64,000 nucleotides of DNA from Desulforamulus putei DSM 12395 (GCF_900129195.1 NZ_FQUY01000006.1:62001-126000), one strand, 5' to 3'. Positions 9,581 to 18,750 are shown, counted from the stretch's first letter. Numbers and translations are program-made. Notes: generated from the letters alone by a model not told the origin.

Positions 9581-10801
9581 TTATGTCCGATAACTCCCGT
9601 TGATCCTCACATAATCATAGGTCAGGTCACAACCCCAGGCCGTTGCGGAATAGGCGCCGGATTTTAAATCAACAAAGACCGTTACCGGGTCCTGGTTTAG
9701 CATTTCGGTGGCTCGTTCCTCATCGAACTCTACCGCTCCGCCGTTTCTGGCCACCTGGACGTCACCGATAAAAATATCGGCCCGGGTGGGATCAAAAGTA
9801 GCGCCGGAATAACCCAGGGCACAAAGGATGCGCCCCCAGTTGGCGTCTTTGCCGAACACCGCAGCTTTAAACAGGTTGGATCCCACCACCGAGCGGGCCG
9901 CCAGCCGGGCATCCTGTTTGGTGGGAGCGCCGGTCACGTTTACTTCAATGAGCCGGGTGGCGCCCTCGCCGTCCCGGGCAATCATTTTAGCCAGAGCAGT
10001 GCATACTTCCAGCAGTCCTTCATAAAAAAGGCGGTAATCTTCGGTATCCGTCTTGATCTCCGGGTTGCCCGCCTGGCCGTTGGCCAGCGCCAGCACCATA
10101 TCATTGGTGCTGGTATCCCCGTCCACTGTGATCATATTAAAGGAACGGTCCACCGCTTTCTTGAGGGCGGTCTGCAGCGCCTCACTGCCAATAGCGGCGT
10201 CGGTGGTAATAAAGCACAACATGGTGGCCATGTTGGGGTGAATCATGCCGGACCCTTTGGCCATACCGCCGATGGTAACAACGCTCCTTTTTATATGGAC
10301 CTGCACCGCATATTCTTTGGGCACCAGGTCTGTGGTCATAATGGCCCGGGAGGCCAAGGTGTGGTTTTCTTTGCTTAAGGAAGCCGCCGCTTTGGGCGCT
10401 GCGGCTGCGATTTTTTCCACCGGCAGCGGCACACCGATGACCCCGGTGGAGGCCACCAGCACCTCCTCTTCGGAAATCCCCAGGGATGAAGCTGCGGCGC
10501 GGGCCATAGCTGCGGCATCCGTCAGACCCCTTTCCCCGGTGCAGGCGTTGGCGTTGCCGGCGTTGATGATCACCGCCCGGGCGGTCCCCGCAGCAACTCT
10601 CCGGCGGGTCAGTTCCAGGGGGGCTGCTTTGACCAGGTTGGTGGTATAAACACCTGCCGCACTGGCGGGCGCTTCGGAATAAATCAGGGCCAGGTCAAGT
10701 TTACCGTCCTTTTTCAGCCCTGCGGGCACCCCGCTGGCGGAAAAACCCCTGGCGGCGGTAACCCCGCCGGGGATTTGTCTATAAGCTCCTGCTTCTGTCA
10801 T
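9581..10801 (-). CDS. argJ: Bifunctional glutamate N-acetyltransferase/ornithine acetyltransferase
   Basis: Recycles the acetyl group from N-acetylornithine to glutamate and in many species also makes N-acetylglutamate from acetyl-CoA. The 406-residue precursor has the self-cleavage site in GMIHPNMATML; the Ala192-Thr193 bond is the expected cut, leaving Thr193 as nucleophile. It follows argC by 15 bases. Whether it can also use acetyl-CoA cannot be read from the sequence. Confidence 0.97.
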   Translation of the reverse strand: MTEAGAYRQIPGGVTAARGFSASGVPAGLKKDGKLDLALIYSEAPASAAGVYTTNLVKAAPLELTRRRVAAGTARAVIINAGNANACTGERGLTDAAAMARAAASSLGISEEEVLVASTGVIGVPLPVEKIAAAAPKAAASLSKENHTLASRAIMTTDLVPKEYAVQVHIKRSVVTIGGMAKGSGMIHPNMATMLCFITTDAAIGSEALQTALKKAVDRSFNMITVDGDTSTNDMVLALANGQAGNPEIKTDTEDYRLFYEGLLEVCTALAKMIARDGEGATRLIEVNVTGAPTKQDARLAARSVVGSNLFKAAVFGKDANWGRILCALGYSGATFDPTRADIFIGDVQVARNGGAVEFDEERATEMLNQDPVTVFVDLKSGAYSATAWGCDLTYDYVRINGSYRT

Positions 10802-10816
10802 GGCTTTCCTTCCTCT

Positions 10817-11857
10817 CTACGGATACATTCCTGCAAAATTCAACCCGGTGTCCTCCGGTAACCCGAACATAACATTCAGGTTCTGTACTGCCTGCCCAGC
10901 GGCGCCCTTTAGCAGATTATCAATGGCGGACAGGACAATCACCCGTCCGGTCCTGGGATCCACCGTGACGGACAAATCGCAGTGGTTGGAGCCTGCCACA
11001 GCCTTGGTTGACGGATACATCCCCACCGGCAGCACTCTGATAAACCGTTCCCCGTGGTAAAACCGGCGGTATAAATCCGTAAGCTCCTCGGCGCTCATGT
11101 CTGTGGTCAGCTTTGCATATATAGTGCTTAAAATGCCCCGGACCATGGGTGTCAAATGAGGGGTGAAGTTCACAATGACCGGCACACCCGCCAATTCCGA
11201 TAGCTCCTGCTCAATTTCCGGCGTGTGACGGTGGGTTGCCACCCCGTAGGCCTGGAAGTTTTCAGTGGTCTCGGAAAAATGAGTTTTCAGGCTTAATCCC
11301 CTGCCAGCGCCGGAAACACCGGATTTGGAGTCGATAATAATGGTTTCCGTGTCAATTAATTTGTTAGCAAGCAGAGGAGCCAAACCCAAAATGGCGCCGG
11401 TGGGATAACAGCCGGGATTGGCCACAATGACGCTGCCCTTAATTTCATCCCGGTGCAGTTCCGGCAGTCCGTAAACCGCTGAGGCCACCAGAACCGAAGC
11501 GGTATGCTCTGTCTTATACCAGGACTGATAGACATCCACATCTTTTAAACGGAAATCCGCACCCAGGTCAATGAGCCTTCTGCCGCGGCGCATCACCTCA
11601 TGCCCGATGGGCATGGCATGGCCGTGGGGAAGGGCGGTAAAAATCACATCACAGCGGGAAACCAGCTCGGGTATATTTAATTCTTCCAGGGTTTTGTCCA
11701 CCATGCCGTATAAATGGGGGAAAACCTCCCACATGTTTTTGCCGGCATAGGTTTGCGAGGTTAGAACAGTTATCTCCACCTCTGGGTGACCGGCCAGCAG
11801 GCGCACCAATTCAGCCCCCGCATAGCCCGTTGCCCCCACCACTCCTACCTTGATCAT
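10817..11857 (-). CDS. argC: N-acetyl-gamma-glutamyl-phosphate reductase
   Basis: NADPH-dependent reduction of N-acetylglutamyl phosphate to the semialdehyde. The 346-residue protein starts MIKVGVVGATGYAG, a Rossmann nucleotide-binding loop, and has the catalytic cysteine in ANPGCYPTG (Cys150). The ATG at 11857 is preceded by GGAGG at seven bases; an in-frame ATG at 11881 has no such site. It is the first gene of the argCJBD-carB-argF operon, with a promoter and ARG-box-like sequence upstream. Confidence 0.97.
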   Translation of the reverse strand: MIKVGVVGATGYAGAELVRLLAGHPEVEITVLTSQTYAGKNMWEVFPHLYGMVDKTLEELNIPELVSRCDVIFTALPHGHAMPIGHEVMRRGRRLIDLGADFRLKDVDVYQSWYKTEHTASVLVASAVYGLPELHRDEIKGSVIVANPGCYPTGAILGLAPLLANKLIDTETIIIDSKSGVSGAGRGLSLKTHFSETTENFQAYGVATHRHTPEIEQELSELAGVPVIVNFTPHLTPMVRGILSTIYAKLTTDMSAEELTDLYRRFYHGERFIRVLPVGMYPSTKAVAGSNHCDLSVTVDPRTGRVIVLSAIDNLLKGAAGQAVQNLNVMFGLPEDTGLNFAGMYP

Positions 11858-11895
11858 CACGGCACCTCCGGGTTTATGCATAAATATTTGTATAT

Positions 11896-11913
11896 TTAGT
11901 ATCTTTATTCATA
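11896..11913 (-). promoter_or_regulatory. ARG-box-like operator before argC
   Basis: The minus strand reads TATGAATAAAGATACTAA, matching the left half of the ArgR consensus well and the right half with three deviations. It lies downstream of the argC -10 element. Further TGAATAAA half-sites occur around 11950. Confidence 0.5.
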
Positions 11914-11936
11914 AAAACAAGGGTCTAATATTTATA

Positions 11937-11964
11937 ATTATACATGTTAATGAATAAAATACAA
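11937..11964 (-). promoter_or_regulatory. Sigma-A-like promoter of the argC operon
   Basis: The minus strand reads TTGTAT (11959-11964), a 16-base spacer and a perfect TATAAT (11937-11942). A TTTATTCA ArgR half-site lies in the spacer. This fits an arginine-repressed promoter for argCJBD-carB-argF. Confidence 0.65.
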
Positions 11965-11974
11965 CGATAAATTT

Positions 11975-12973
11975 TTACAGTTTGATGGCTATGGCTTGTC
12001 CGCACTCCCGGCAAGCCTGTCCGTCCAGTCCCACCACCTCGGTTTGATAGCCGCCCCTTTTAATGAGCAGTTTATTGCACTGGGGACAATAGGTGTTCTG
12101 GCCGGTGGGATCCCCCAGGTTGCCCAGGAAGACGTAATTTAGCTTTTCCCTGGCAATCTCGTAGGCCCGGTGCATGGTTGCCGCCGGGGTCGGCGGCAGG
12201 TCAAACTTGTAGTTGGGGAAGTAACGGGAAAAGTGAAGGGGTATGTCAGGGTCCATACCCGCGATCCAGTTCACCAGTTCCTTGATTTCTGCGGGCGAGT
12301 CATTGAGGCCGGGGACCAGCAGGGTGGTAATCTCCACATGGCACTGCTGCCGGGCAATTTCTACCGTTCGGAGCACCGGTTCCAGGTGTCCCGCGCAGTT
12401 CTCTTTGTAATAATGATCCGTGAATCCCTTGACATCAATGTTCATGGCATCGATACAGGGCAGCAGTTTCTTCAAGGGTTCTTCCCGCACATAACCGTTA
12501 GTTACCAGCACATTTTGCAGACCGGCTGCCCGGGCCAAACGGGCGGTATCATAAACATATTCGTACCACATAAAGGGTTCAGAATAGGTATAGGCGATGC
12601 CCACACAGGGCAGCCCCTTGTCCCTCTGTTCCAGGGCCAGGTCCACCGCCTCTTTGGGCGGCAGCTTCAAGGTATTGGGGTCGCCATGGGCAATCTGCCA
12701 GTTCTGACAAAAACCACAGCGCAGGTTGCAGCCCACGGTTCCCAGGGAAAGAACCAGGCTGCCGGGATAAAAGTGGTAAAGGGGTTTCTTTTCCATAGGG
12801 TCAAGGGCACAGGAGGAAACTTTGCTGTAGTTTAAGGTATATAAAACATCTTCCTTGTTTTCCCTGACCCGGCAAAACCCCCTGTGCCCGTCCCGGATAC
12901 CGCAGCCCTTGGGACAAAGTTCGCAGAAAACCAACCCGTTGTCCTTCTTGTGCCAAAACATTGCTTCATGCAT
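11975..12973 (-). CDS. amrS: AmmeMemoRadiSam system radical SAM enzyme
   Basis: A 332-residue radical SAM protein with the [4Fe-4S] cluster motif CNLRCGFC (cysteines 82, 86, 89). Four more cysteines at 17, 20, 24 and 34 and a C-terminal YCPQCN/CRECG pair suggest a second metal site. This layout matches the radical SAM member of the AmmeMemoRadiSam group. The natural substrate of the group is not established. The ATG at 12973 (MHEAMFW) is favoured over an in-frame TTG at 12994 because GGAG lies eight bases upstream. Its neighbour upstream carries the other two domains of the group. Confidence 0.88.
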   Translation of the reverse strand: MHEAMFWHKKDNGLVFCELCPKGCGIRDGHRGFCRVRENKEDVLYTLNYSKVSSCALDPMEKKPLYHFYPGSLVLSLGTVGCNLRCGFCQNWQIAHGDPNTLKLPPKEAVDLALEQRDKGLPCVGIAYTYSEPFMWYEYVYDTARLARAAGLQNVLVTNGYVREEPLKKLLPCIDAMNIDVKGFTDHYYKENCAGHLEPVLRTVEIARQQCHVEITTLLVPGLNDSPAEIKELVNWIAGMDPDIPLHFSRYFPNYKFDLPPTPAATMHRAYEIAREKLNYVFLGNLGDPTGQNTYCPQCNKLLIKRGGYQTEVVGLDGQACRECGQAIAIKL

Positions 12974-12995
12974 TTGTACCACTCCAATGGTCAAC

Positions 12996-14399
12996 CTATC
13001 TATACCTAATTACCTCAAACCTCTCCAGCTGTACCTCCTCATCCGGCCCTATACCCGCCTTTTGCTTTGCTATTTCCACCTGCTGCCGGGGTGTGTCAAT
13101 TCCCTCCAGGTCCGGCAGCAGTAGGCCGCTCCTGCTGCCCCGCCGCACAATCACCCCGTATTTTTTTACATCCAGTTGATCGATGCTGTGGATGGGTTCC
13201 GGGGGCATCAATACGTCCACCGAAACCGACAGTTCATCCAGTTCGTCCAGGCGGATGGGGTAAAAACGGGGGTCCCGGGTACCGGCGCTGACGGCGTTGT
13301 AAGCCACCTCCTGCACCACATTCTTCCGGGTGGGCGCGGTGGTGCCGATACAGCCCCTTAATTGGCCGTTCTTTTTAAAGGAAACAAATGTACCGGCGGC
13401 GCCGGTAAACTCCGGCGGCACATGATAGCTGTCCGGGTCTTTCCATTGCCCTCTGAGATAGCTCTCCAAACTCTGCCGGGCCACCTGAACCAGGTAACTT
13501 TCCTGGCTTCGCAATTCTGCCAGGATTTTTTTACGGTCCTCCTGCAGCTTCTTCAGCAGTTCTCTGCCCGGTTCACTGCCGGTGGGTACCAGGGAGGCCA
13601 CCATATAGCCAACCCCAAAGGGCCCTTCATAGGACAGCACTTCACTGTTGACAGCGTTCCCGTCCAAAGCTCCCAACATCATGGTGATGGGGCGCAGGCC
13701 GCATTCGCCGGCTCTCTCACACAAATCTTCTTCCAGGTTGATTAAGCCCGGCACATCCAGGTTTTTGATCAGGGACACCATGGCCTGGTCGAACTCCTTC
13801 CCCCTGGGATCATAGCCCGCCGGTGCATCCGGTGTCAGGCGGTGGGATAAGTCGCCGCTGGCGATCACCGCCACCCTGGTTTCCGCAGCCCGGGCAGCCC
13901 GCTGCACGGCAACGCCAAAGGCATACAGTTTTTCCGGAGCAAAGACACCCATGGAACAGGGGACCAGGGGCAAGTCAACCCCCGCCTGCCGAAGATAATA
14001 CAGGGGAACGGTAAAACCGTGATCCAGGCTCAAGTCCACCCCTACCCGGCCCGCCACTTTTTGATCGATCTCAACCACAGGCAGGCCAAGGTCTGCCGCC
14101 TGCCAGCCAATTTCACTTCCCAGTTCCTTATCGTACCGGCAGGTAAAAGCCACCTGTGCCGCCCCGAAGCGCCCCAGGTCTCCTTTGGACTCCGGCAGCC
14201 CGTTGATGGCAATGGCATCCCCGAAGACCGGCGCATGGGGGGAAATCATGACCAGCGAAGCAGCGCCACTTTCTTTGACCCGTCTCCCTAATTCCAGCAT
14301 GGCCTCCCGGGTGGCCAAAATTTTATCGGCCTCGGCGCCTCCCACTTCCGGCACGGCGATGGGCGGGTGAGGCATGATGCCACAGAATACCACTGTCAT
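12996..14399 (-). CDS. LigB-like (Memo-type) and AMMECR1 fusion protein
   Basis: A 467-residue two-domain protein. Residues 1 to about 265 resemble class III extradiol dioxygenase subunit B, the fold shared with Memo (MPHPPIAVPEVGG at the start, then ISPHAP and SGDLSHRLTPDAP). Residues from about 290 to the end are an AMMECR1 domain, recognisable by GQLRGCIGT and the DPRFYPI segment. In many genomes these are separate genes beside the radical SAM partner. Here two are fused and the third follows after 22 bases, which supports a shared but still uncharacterised function. Confidence 0.85.
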   Translation of the reverse strand: MTVVFCGIMPHPPIAVPEVGGAEADKILATREAMLELGRRVKESGAASLVMISPHAPVFGDAIAINGLPESKGDLGRFGAAQVAFTCRYDKELGSEIGWQAADLGLPVVEIDQKVAGRVGVDLSLDHGFTVPLYYLRQAGVDLPLVPCSMGVFAPEKLYAFGVAVQRAARAAETRVAVIASGDLSHRLTPDAPAGYDPRGKEFDQAMVSLIKNLDVPGLINLEEDLCERAGECGLRPITMMLGALDGNAVNSEVLSYEGPFGVGYMVASLVPTGSEPGRELLKKLQEDRKKILAELRSQESYLVQVARQSLESYLRGQWKDPDSYHVPPEFTGAAGTFVSFKKNGQLRGCIGTTAPTRKNVVQEVAYNAVSAGTRDPRFYPIRLDELDELSVSVDVLMPPEPIHSIDQLDVKKYGVIVRRGSRSGLLLPDLEGIDTPRQQVEIAKQKAGIGPDEEVQLERFEVIRYR

Positions 14400-14637
14400 A
14401 TTGGATCCCTCCGAACCTGTGAATATTAAAAATGACTAGCGGGCTTTCTTCCGTATTCTAACTAAAATGCCTGTTTTTTATGTGATGCCCGTAAAGATAA
14501 AGCAAATAGCCAACGCCTCCATAAACATTACCTCGCTTTTTACTTCTGGTAGGCAGGGGAAAATCCTGCCGATCTGTCAAGGGTGGAAGGAACAAATTTG
14601 CCCTTGTCGAACGTATAATTTTAACGGGGGTGGTTTG
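14400..14637. other. Divergent intergenic region
   Basis: Separates the minus-strand fusion gene from the plus-strand FliK-like gene. A TATAAT occurs near 14614 on the plus strand but lacks a convincing -35. An in-frame ATG at 14467 exists for the FliK-like frame, but the stretch has no family similarity and no ribosome-binding site. No other gene is seen. Confidence 0.4.
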
Positions 14638-15234
14638 ATGATTGACAAAGTAATGTCCGCCCTGTTCAAAGCCACTGATAACATGCGGGTAACACCCGGA
14701 AAACAAGTGGATAAAATCCAGCCAAAACCCTTTGCGCTGGCACAAAACCTGGCTGCCGAAACCGCCAGAGAGTCCGTTAAAACCAGCCGCCCCGCCGGCC
14801 CTGCCAGAGCAACGGAACCTGTAACAGTCCCCGATCGGCAGGATCAGTTGACCTATGTGCCGCTGCCCTGGCGCACCCCGCTCTACGAAGATGCAAAATT
14901 TTATTGGCGGCTGAAAGATTTTTCTGCCCAAACCGGGGCAAACGGAGAAGCCAGGGTCATCTTCAGTATCAACACCGATACCTTGGGATTATTATGGTTT
15001 ACGTTGACCACCCGGCCCGGCAAGTTCCTGTCTGTGCAGTGTATCGCCGAAACCCAGACCGTAGTGGAAGTCTTTCGGGCCGGTGCCATGGATTTACAGC
15101 AGGAATTGACGGAGCTGGGCTATGAAAACGTGATTGTTTCCTGCCGGATGCAGTCGGGCATACGCAGCATCGCCGATATTGACCCCGCTTTTGCCTCGGA
15201 GGAAACCAGCGTCTTATTGGATGTGAAGATATGA
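14638..15234 (+). CDS. Flagellar hook-length-control (FliK C-terminal)-like protein
   Basis: A 198-residue protein on the opposite strand to its neighbours. The region from about residue 100 (LGLLWFTLTT, then SVQCIAETQTVVEVFRAG and LTELGYENVIVSCRMQ) resembles the FliK Flg_hook domain, and the first 80 residues look unstructured and rich in K, P, A and R. The ATG at 14638 follows a GGGGGTGG ribosome-binding site. Its stop overlaps the next start as ATGA, and the next gene is FlhB-like, the known partner of FliK in the substrate-specificity switch. No other flagellar genes are in the window. Confidence 0.65.
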   Translation: MIDKVMSALFKATDNMRVTPGKQVDKIQPKPFALAQNLAAETARESVKTSRPAGPARATEPVTVPDRQDQLTYVPLPWRTPLYEDAKFYWRLKDFSAQTGANGEARVIFSINTDTLGLLWFTLTTRPGKFLSVQCIAETQTVVEVFRAGAMDLQQELTELGYENVIVSCRMQSGIRSIADIDPAFASEETSVLLDVKI

Positions 15235-15509
15235 ATATGAAAGCAAAAAGGGAAAGGGTGGCGGCAGCCCTGCGTTACCGTCACGGCCAGGACAACGCCC
15301 CCACCGTTGTGGCCGTTGGTAAAGGGGATATGGCCAGCGCCATTGAGAAACTCGCCCGGGAAAATAACATTCCCCTTTACCGGGATGAAACCCTTGCCCA
15401 TACCCTGGTTGAGCTGGGGCTGGGCGTGGAAATTCCCCGGGAGCTTTATGAGGCAGTGGCCAGGGTCCTGGTGCACGTGGCTGCTTTGGATCATAAGCTG
15501 ACGAAATAG
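15231..15509 (+). CDS. FlhB C-terminal-domain-like protein (FlhX type)
   Basis: A 92-residue stand-alone copy of the cytoplasmic domain of FlhB/EscU-type export proteins (AALRYRHGQDNAPTVVAVGKG, then IPLYRDETLAHTLVELGLG and LYEAVARVLVHV). The usual self-cleaving NPTH tetrapeptide is replaced by DNAP, so autocleavage is not expected. It overlaps the FliK-like gene by four bases. A role in the export specificity switch is inferred from the family. Confidence 0.8.
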   Translation: MNMKAKRERVAAALRYRHGQDNAPTVVAVGKGDMASAIEKLARENNIPLYRDETLAHTLVELGLGVEIPRELYEAVARVLVHVAALDHKLTK

Positions 15510-15528
15510 TATGAATTTCTTTGTCTCG

Positions 15529-15561
15529 CAAAGAACCGACCCCTTTGAGGTCGGTTCTTTG
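15529..15561. terminator. Bidirectional terminator hairpin
   Basis: A 13-base-pair perfect stem, CAAAGAACCGACC pairing with GGTCGGTTCTTTG around a seven-base loop, lies between converging genes. It probably ends both the FlhB-like transcript and the cysteine-desulfurase-like transcript. Confidence 0.85.
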
Positions 15562-15581
15562 TTCAGGTTAACAGATTTGAT

Positions 15582-16748
15582 TTATCGAACAGGCAGAACC
15601 TCCAGCGGTCTTTCCGCAGCAATTTTTCCCAGGGCATGGAGGGCAAAGTCTACTTCTTCAGGTTTGTTAAAATAAGAAAAACTAAACCGCACCAGTTTTT
15701 CCTCAAAGGTACCCAGGGTGCGGTGGGCATCCGGGGCGCAGTGCAGTCCGGCCCGGCAGGCGATATTATATTCTTTATCCAGCAGGTTCCCCACTTGGCC
15801 GGCTTTATAGCCGTCAATGCGGAAGGAGACCACCGGCACCCGCTTTTCCATATCCTCAGGTCCGTAAATATGCAGTCCTTTAATCTGGGCCGCCCCCTCC
15901 AGGAACCGCCTGGTCAACCTCAGTTCGTGTTCTCTGATTTTGGCCAACCCAACTTTGCGCAGGAACTTGACCCCCGCGCCCAGACCGGCAATGCCCACCG
16001 CATTTAAGGTGCCGCTTTCATACTTTTCCGGCAGCATGTCGGGTTGCGCAGGCGTTTCGGAACCGCTGCCGGTGCCCCCTTCCCGCAGAGTCCTTAACTG
16101 CACATCCTCTCGAATGTAAAGACCCCCGGTACCCTGTGGACCCAGCAGGCTTTTGTGTCCCGGGAAGGTCAAAATGCTGATGTTTAATTTTTTTACGTCA
16201 ATATCCAGCAACCCCGCTGTCTGGGCCGCATCCACCACAAAGTGGATCCGGTGCCTGGCGGCAATGCGTCCCACCTCTTCCACCGGCATAACGGTTCCGG
16301 TAACGTTGGAGGCATGGGTCATAACAATGGCCCTGGTATTGGCCCGGATGGCCTTTTCAATCTCATTGACATCAATATTCCCCTGGTTGTCGCACTGCAC
16401 TTTGGTTACTTGCACCCCGTAAAATTCCAGGGTATAGAGGGGTCGGGTCACTGAATTGTGTTCCATGGAGCTGGTAATGACATGATCGCCGGAACGTAAC
16501 AAGCCCTTAATGGCCAGGTTTAAACTGTCTGTGGCATTTAAGGTGAAAATGATGCGTTGATGGTCCCCTACGTTAAAAAGGTCAGCTAAAAGCTGCCTCG
16601 TTTCGTCAACAATTCGATTTGCCTCAACGGTTTGTTTATGACCTGCTCGCCCGGGGCTGGCTCCCACTTCTCTGATAAATTGTTCCATTGCCTGCCAGAC
16701 TTCCGGCGGCTTGGGCCAGGAAGTGGCAGCGGAATCAAAATAAATCAA
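15582..16748 (-). CDS. Cysteine desulfurase-like class V aminotransferase
   Basis: A 388-residue PLP enzyme of the NifS/SufS-like family. It has the cofactor lysine in FPGHKSLLGPQGTGG and the cysteine-bearing C-terminal segment CRAGLHCAPDAHRTLG. The sequence is closest in style to the EF2568-type subgroup of stand-alone desulfurases. The TTG at 16748 (LIYFDSAATSWPKPP) is chosen because GAGGGGG lies seven bases upstream, and the family starts here. No scaffold (IscU/SufU) gene is adjacent. It could supply sulfur for clusters or selenium metabolism; the target is unknown. Confidence 0.85.
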   Translation of the reverse strand: MIYFDSAATSWPKPPEVWQAMEQFIREVGASPGRAGHKQTVEANRIVDETRQLLADLFNVGDHQRIIFTLNATDSLNLAIKGLLRSGDHVITSSMEHNSVTRPLYTLEFYGVQVTKVQCDNQGNIDVNEIEKAIRANTRAIVMTHASNVTGTVMPVEEVGRIAARHRIHFVVDAAQTAGLLDIDVKKLNISILTFPGHKSLLGPQGTGGLYIREDVQLRTLREGGTGSGSETPAQPDMLPEKYESGTLNAVGIAGLGAGVKFLRKVGLAKIREHELRLTRRFLEGAAQIKGLHIYGPEDMEKRVPVVSFRIDGYKAGQVGNLLDKEYNIACRAGLHCAPDAHRTLGTFEEKLVRFSFSYFNKPEEVDFALHALGKIAAERPLEVLPVR

Positions 16749-16849
16749 ACTTCTCGCCCCCTCAAAAATTCTGCTTTTGTTAATGTTCCATACTATGCAA
16801 AACATTATTCACCGGTGACTGTTAACGGCATTTGTTAGAACCAGGAGAA

Positions 16850-16891
16850 AATCACCCGGCAGAACAAAAGCGCCTGTCCAGCCGGGTGATT
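16850..16891 (-). terminator. Terminator after cwlD
   Basis: AATCACCCGGC and GCCGGGTGATT form an 11-base-pair stem, followed on the minus strand by TTTTCT. It sits three bases beyond the cwlD stop. Confidence 0.85.
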
Positions 16892-16894
16892 GAT

Positions 16895-17701
16895 TTACGG
16901 TGCAGGTATATAGTTGCCTGGTTGCCGCCGAAAAGTTTGAAGGACTTCTTTTTCTTTAATGCCGGGATCTTCTTTTCCGTTTTCTTTCCCCTCATAATAT
17001 TTTATAATCCCGGCAGCAATGCTCCAGGCCACTTTGCTCTGGTATAAAGGGTCCTGCAGCAATTTATCTTCTTTGGGGTTGGTGATAAAACCGATTTCTA
17101 CAATGGCTGCCGGCATTTTGGTGGTTCTTGTGACATAGTAGTCCACTTGCTTGGCCTTTCGCTTGGTATTGCCTAAAATGACCGTCATTTCCTTCTGAAT
17201 GCATTCGGCCAGAATCTTGCTTTCCGGTGAATGGGGCTGGGAGAAAACCTGGGCTCCGTGTTCCTGCGGGCTGGTGAACCCATTGCAGTGAATGCTGATG
17301 AACAAGTCGGCATTCCTTTCATTGGCCGTCTCGGCCCGCCGGGATAAATCCTGCCTTTTTTTGTTTCCCGGGGTTGAAGCGTCACTTAAATCCATATCGG
17401 TGTCCCGGGTCAAGATCACTGCTGCTCCCATTTCACCCAGGAGGGTAGCCAGTCGTTTGGCCACCTCCAGGTTGATCTCCTTCTCGGGCACCCCGCTGAC
17501 GCCGATTTTCCCCGGGTCTCTTCCCCCGTGCCCCGGGTCCACCACAATCACCTTGTTGGTCAGAACATAAGATAAGGCAGCAATGTGCTGTTCTTCTCGT
17601 TTAATTATAGCCATCTTATAAAATTGGACCGACAGCACCAGCAAGGCCATACACCCAATGATGTACCTTTTCTTTATTTTAACTGCCCTGATCATGGCCA
17701 A
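16895..17701 (-). CDS. cwlD: N-acetylmuramoyl-L-alanine amidase CwlD
   Basis: Zinc amidase that cleaves the peptide from muramic acid, needed to make muramic delta-lactam in the spore cortex. The 268-residue protein has an N-terminal membrane anchor (about residues 11-30) and an Amidase_3 domain with VDPGHGGRDPG, the IHCN metal site and the VEIGFITN catalytic-glutamate region. The start is TTG 17701, nine bases after AGGAG; the ATG at 17695 is an alternative. Its position after rplM-rpsI is common in spore-formers and supports the CwlD assignment. Confidence 0.88.
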   Translation of the reverse strand: MAMIRAVKIKKRYIIGCMALLVLSVQFYKMAIIKREEQHIAALSYVLTNKVIVVDPGHGGRDPGKIGVSGVPEKEINLEVAKRLATLLGEMGAAVILTRDTDMDLSDASTPGNKKRQDLSRRAETANERNADLFISIHCNGFTSPQEHGAQVFSQPHSPESKILAECIQKEMTVILGNTKRKAKQVDYYVTRTTKMPAAIVEIGFITNPKEDKLLQDPLYQSKVAWSIAAGIIKYYEGKENGKEDPGIKEKEVLQTFRRQPGNYIPAP

Positions 17702-17855
17702 AACCTACCACTCCTTTTATCAGTACAAGTCTTCTAAAGGAATGGTATGCTCGGTTTTTGGTAAATAGAAGCAGAACCAGCATAAAAAGCCAGTCCGGTG
17801 GCGCCCGTCCGGTTGTGTAATTGTAAGGGCCGGAGTAATTTCAAGAGTATAATAA

Positions 17856-17879
17856 AAAGGAAGGCATTTGCCTTCCTTT
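17856..17879 (-). terminator. Terminator after rpsI
   Basis: Arms AAAGGAAGGCA and TGCCTTCCTTT form a compact stem, followed on the minus strand by TTTTTATT. It lies 13 bases past the rpsI stop. Confidence 0.85.
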
Positions 17880-17892
17880 CGTATCTGGTAGA

Positions 17893-18285
17893 TTAACGTT
17901 TGGAGAATTGAGGCGCACGGCGGGCCTTCTTGAGACCGTACTTACGGCGTTCTTTCATCCGCGGGTCGCGGGTCAGGAAGCCGGCACGTTTTAATACGGG
18001 ACGCAGGTTGGGGTCGGCCTGCACCAGAGCACGGGCAATACCATGTCTGACAGCGCCTGCCTGGCCGCTGACGCCGCCGCCTGCTACTTTGGCAATTACG
18101 TCAAAACGGCCGGTGGTGTTGGTCAGCTCCAGGGGCTGGCGAACAACCATGTCCAGCGTTTTGCGTCCGAAATACTCTAATACTTGTTTGTTATTTACAA
18201 CAACCTTGCCTTCGCCGGGTACCAGGTAAACCCTGGCCACTGCGTTCTTACGCCGGCCGGTTCCGTAAAATTGTACTTGAGCCAC
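17893..18285 (-). CDS. rpsI: 30S ribosomal protein S9
   Basis: Component of the small-subunit head whose C-terminal tail reaches toward P-site tRNA. The 130-residue product starts [13 protein letters not shown] and ends in the family-typical basic SKR tail. It follows rplM by 33 bases, the conserved bacterial pair, and a terminator ends the operon. Confidence 0.98.
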   Translation of the reverse strand: MAQVQFYGTGRRKNAVARVYLVPGEGKVVVNNKQVLEYFGRKTLDMVVRQPLELTNTTGRFDVIAKVAGGGVSGQAGAVRHGIARALVQADPNLRPVLKRAGFLTRDPRMKERRKYGLKKARRAPQFSKR

Positions 18286-18318
18286 AATATATCCTCCTTC
18301 CGGTAAAGACTCTAATGA

Positions 18319-18750
18319 TTAAAAGTTCCACACTTCCGGCTTTTGAGCCTGATGGGGATGCTCGCTGCCAGCATAAACCTTCAGCTTCTTACGCTGTTGT
18401 TCGCCTAAACGGGTATGGGGCAGCATGCCTTTAACGGCCTTTTCCACAATCAGCTCCGGACGTTTATCCAGCATGGTGCGGTAGGAGAACTGTTTCAAAC
18501 CGCCGGGATAACCACTGTGCCGGGTGTACATTTTTTGATCCAGTTTTTTACCGGTAAGGATTACCTTATCAGCATTGATTATAATTACATGGTCACCGGT
18601 ATCTACGTGGGGAGTGTACATGGGAGTGTGCTTACCACGTAAAATACGAGCAGCTTCTGCAGCTACACGACCAAGGGCCTTTCCTGCAGCATCTATGACA
18701 TACCACTTGCGCTGTATTTCAGCTGGCTTGGCCATGAATGTTGTCTTCAT
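18319..18750 (-). CDS. rplM: 50S ribosomal protein L13
   Basis: An early-assembly large-subunit protein of 143 residues ([18 protein letters not shown] near the start, then [12 protein letters not shown] and SGYPGGLK). The ATG at 18750 has GGAGG upstream; the in-frame extension to 18822 is unlike the family. It is the first gene of the rplM-rpsI operon and has a strong promoter upstream. Confidence 0.98.
   Translation of the reverse strand: MKTTFMAKPAEIQRKWYVIDAAGKALGRVAAEAARILRGKHTPMYTPHVDTGDHVIIINADKVILTGKKLDQKMYTRHSGYPGGLKQFSYRTMLDKRPELIVEKAVKGMLPHTRLGEQQRKKLKVYAGSEHPHQAQKPEVWNF

Noticed and set aside
14467-14637. Upstream start for the FliK-like gene at 14467
   Set aside because: No ribosome-binding site and no family-like residues; ATG 14638 has a good site.
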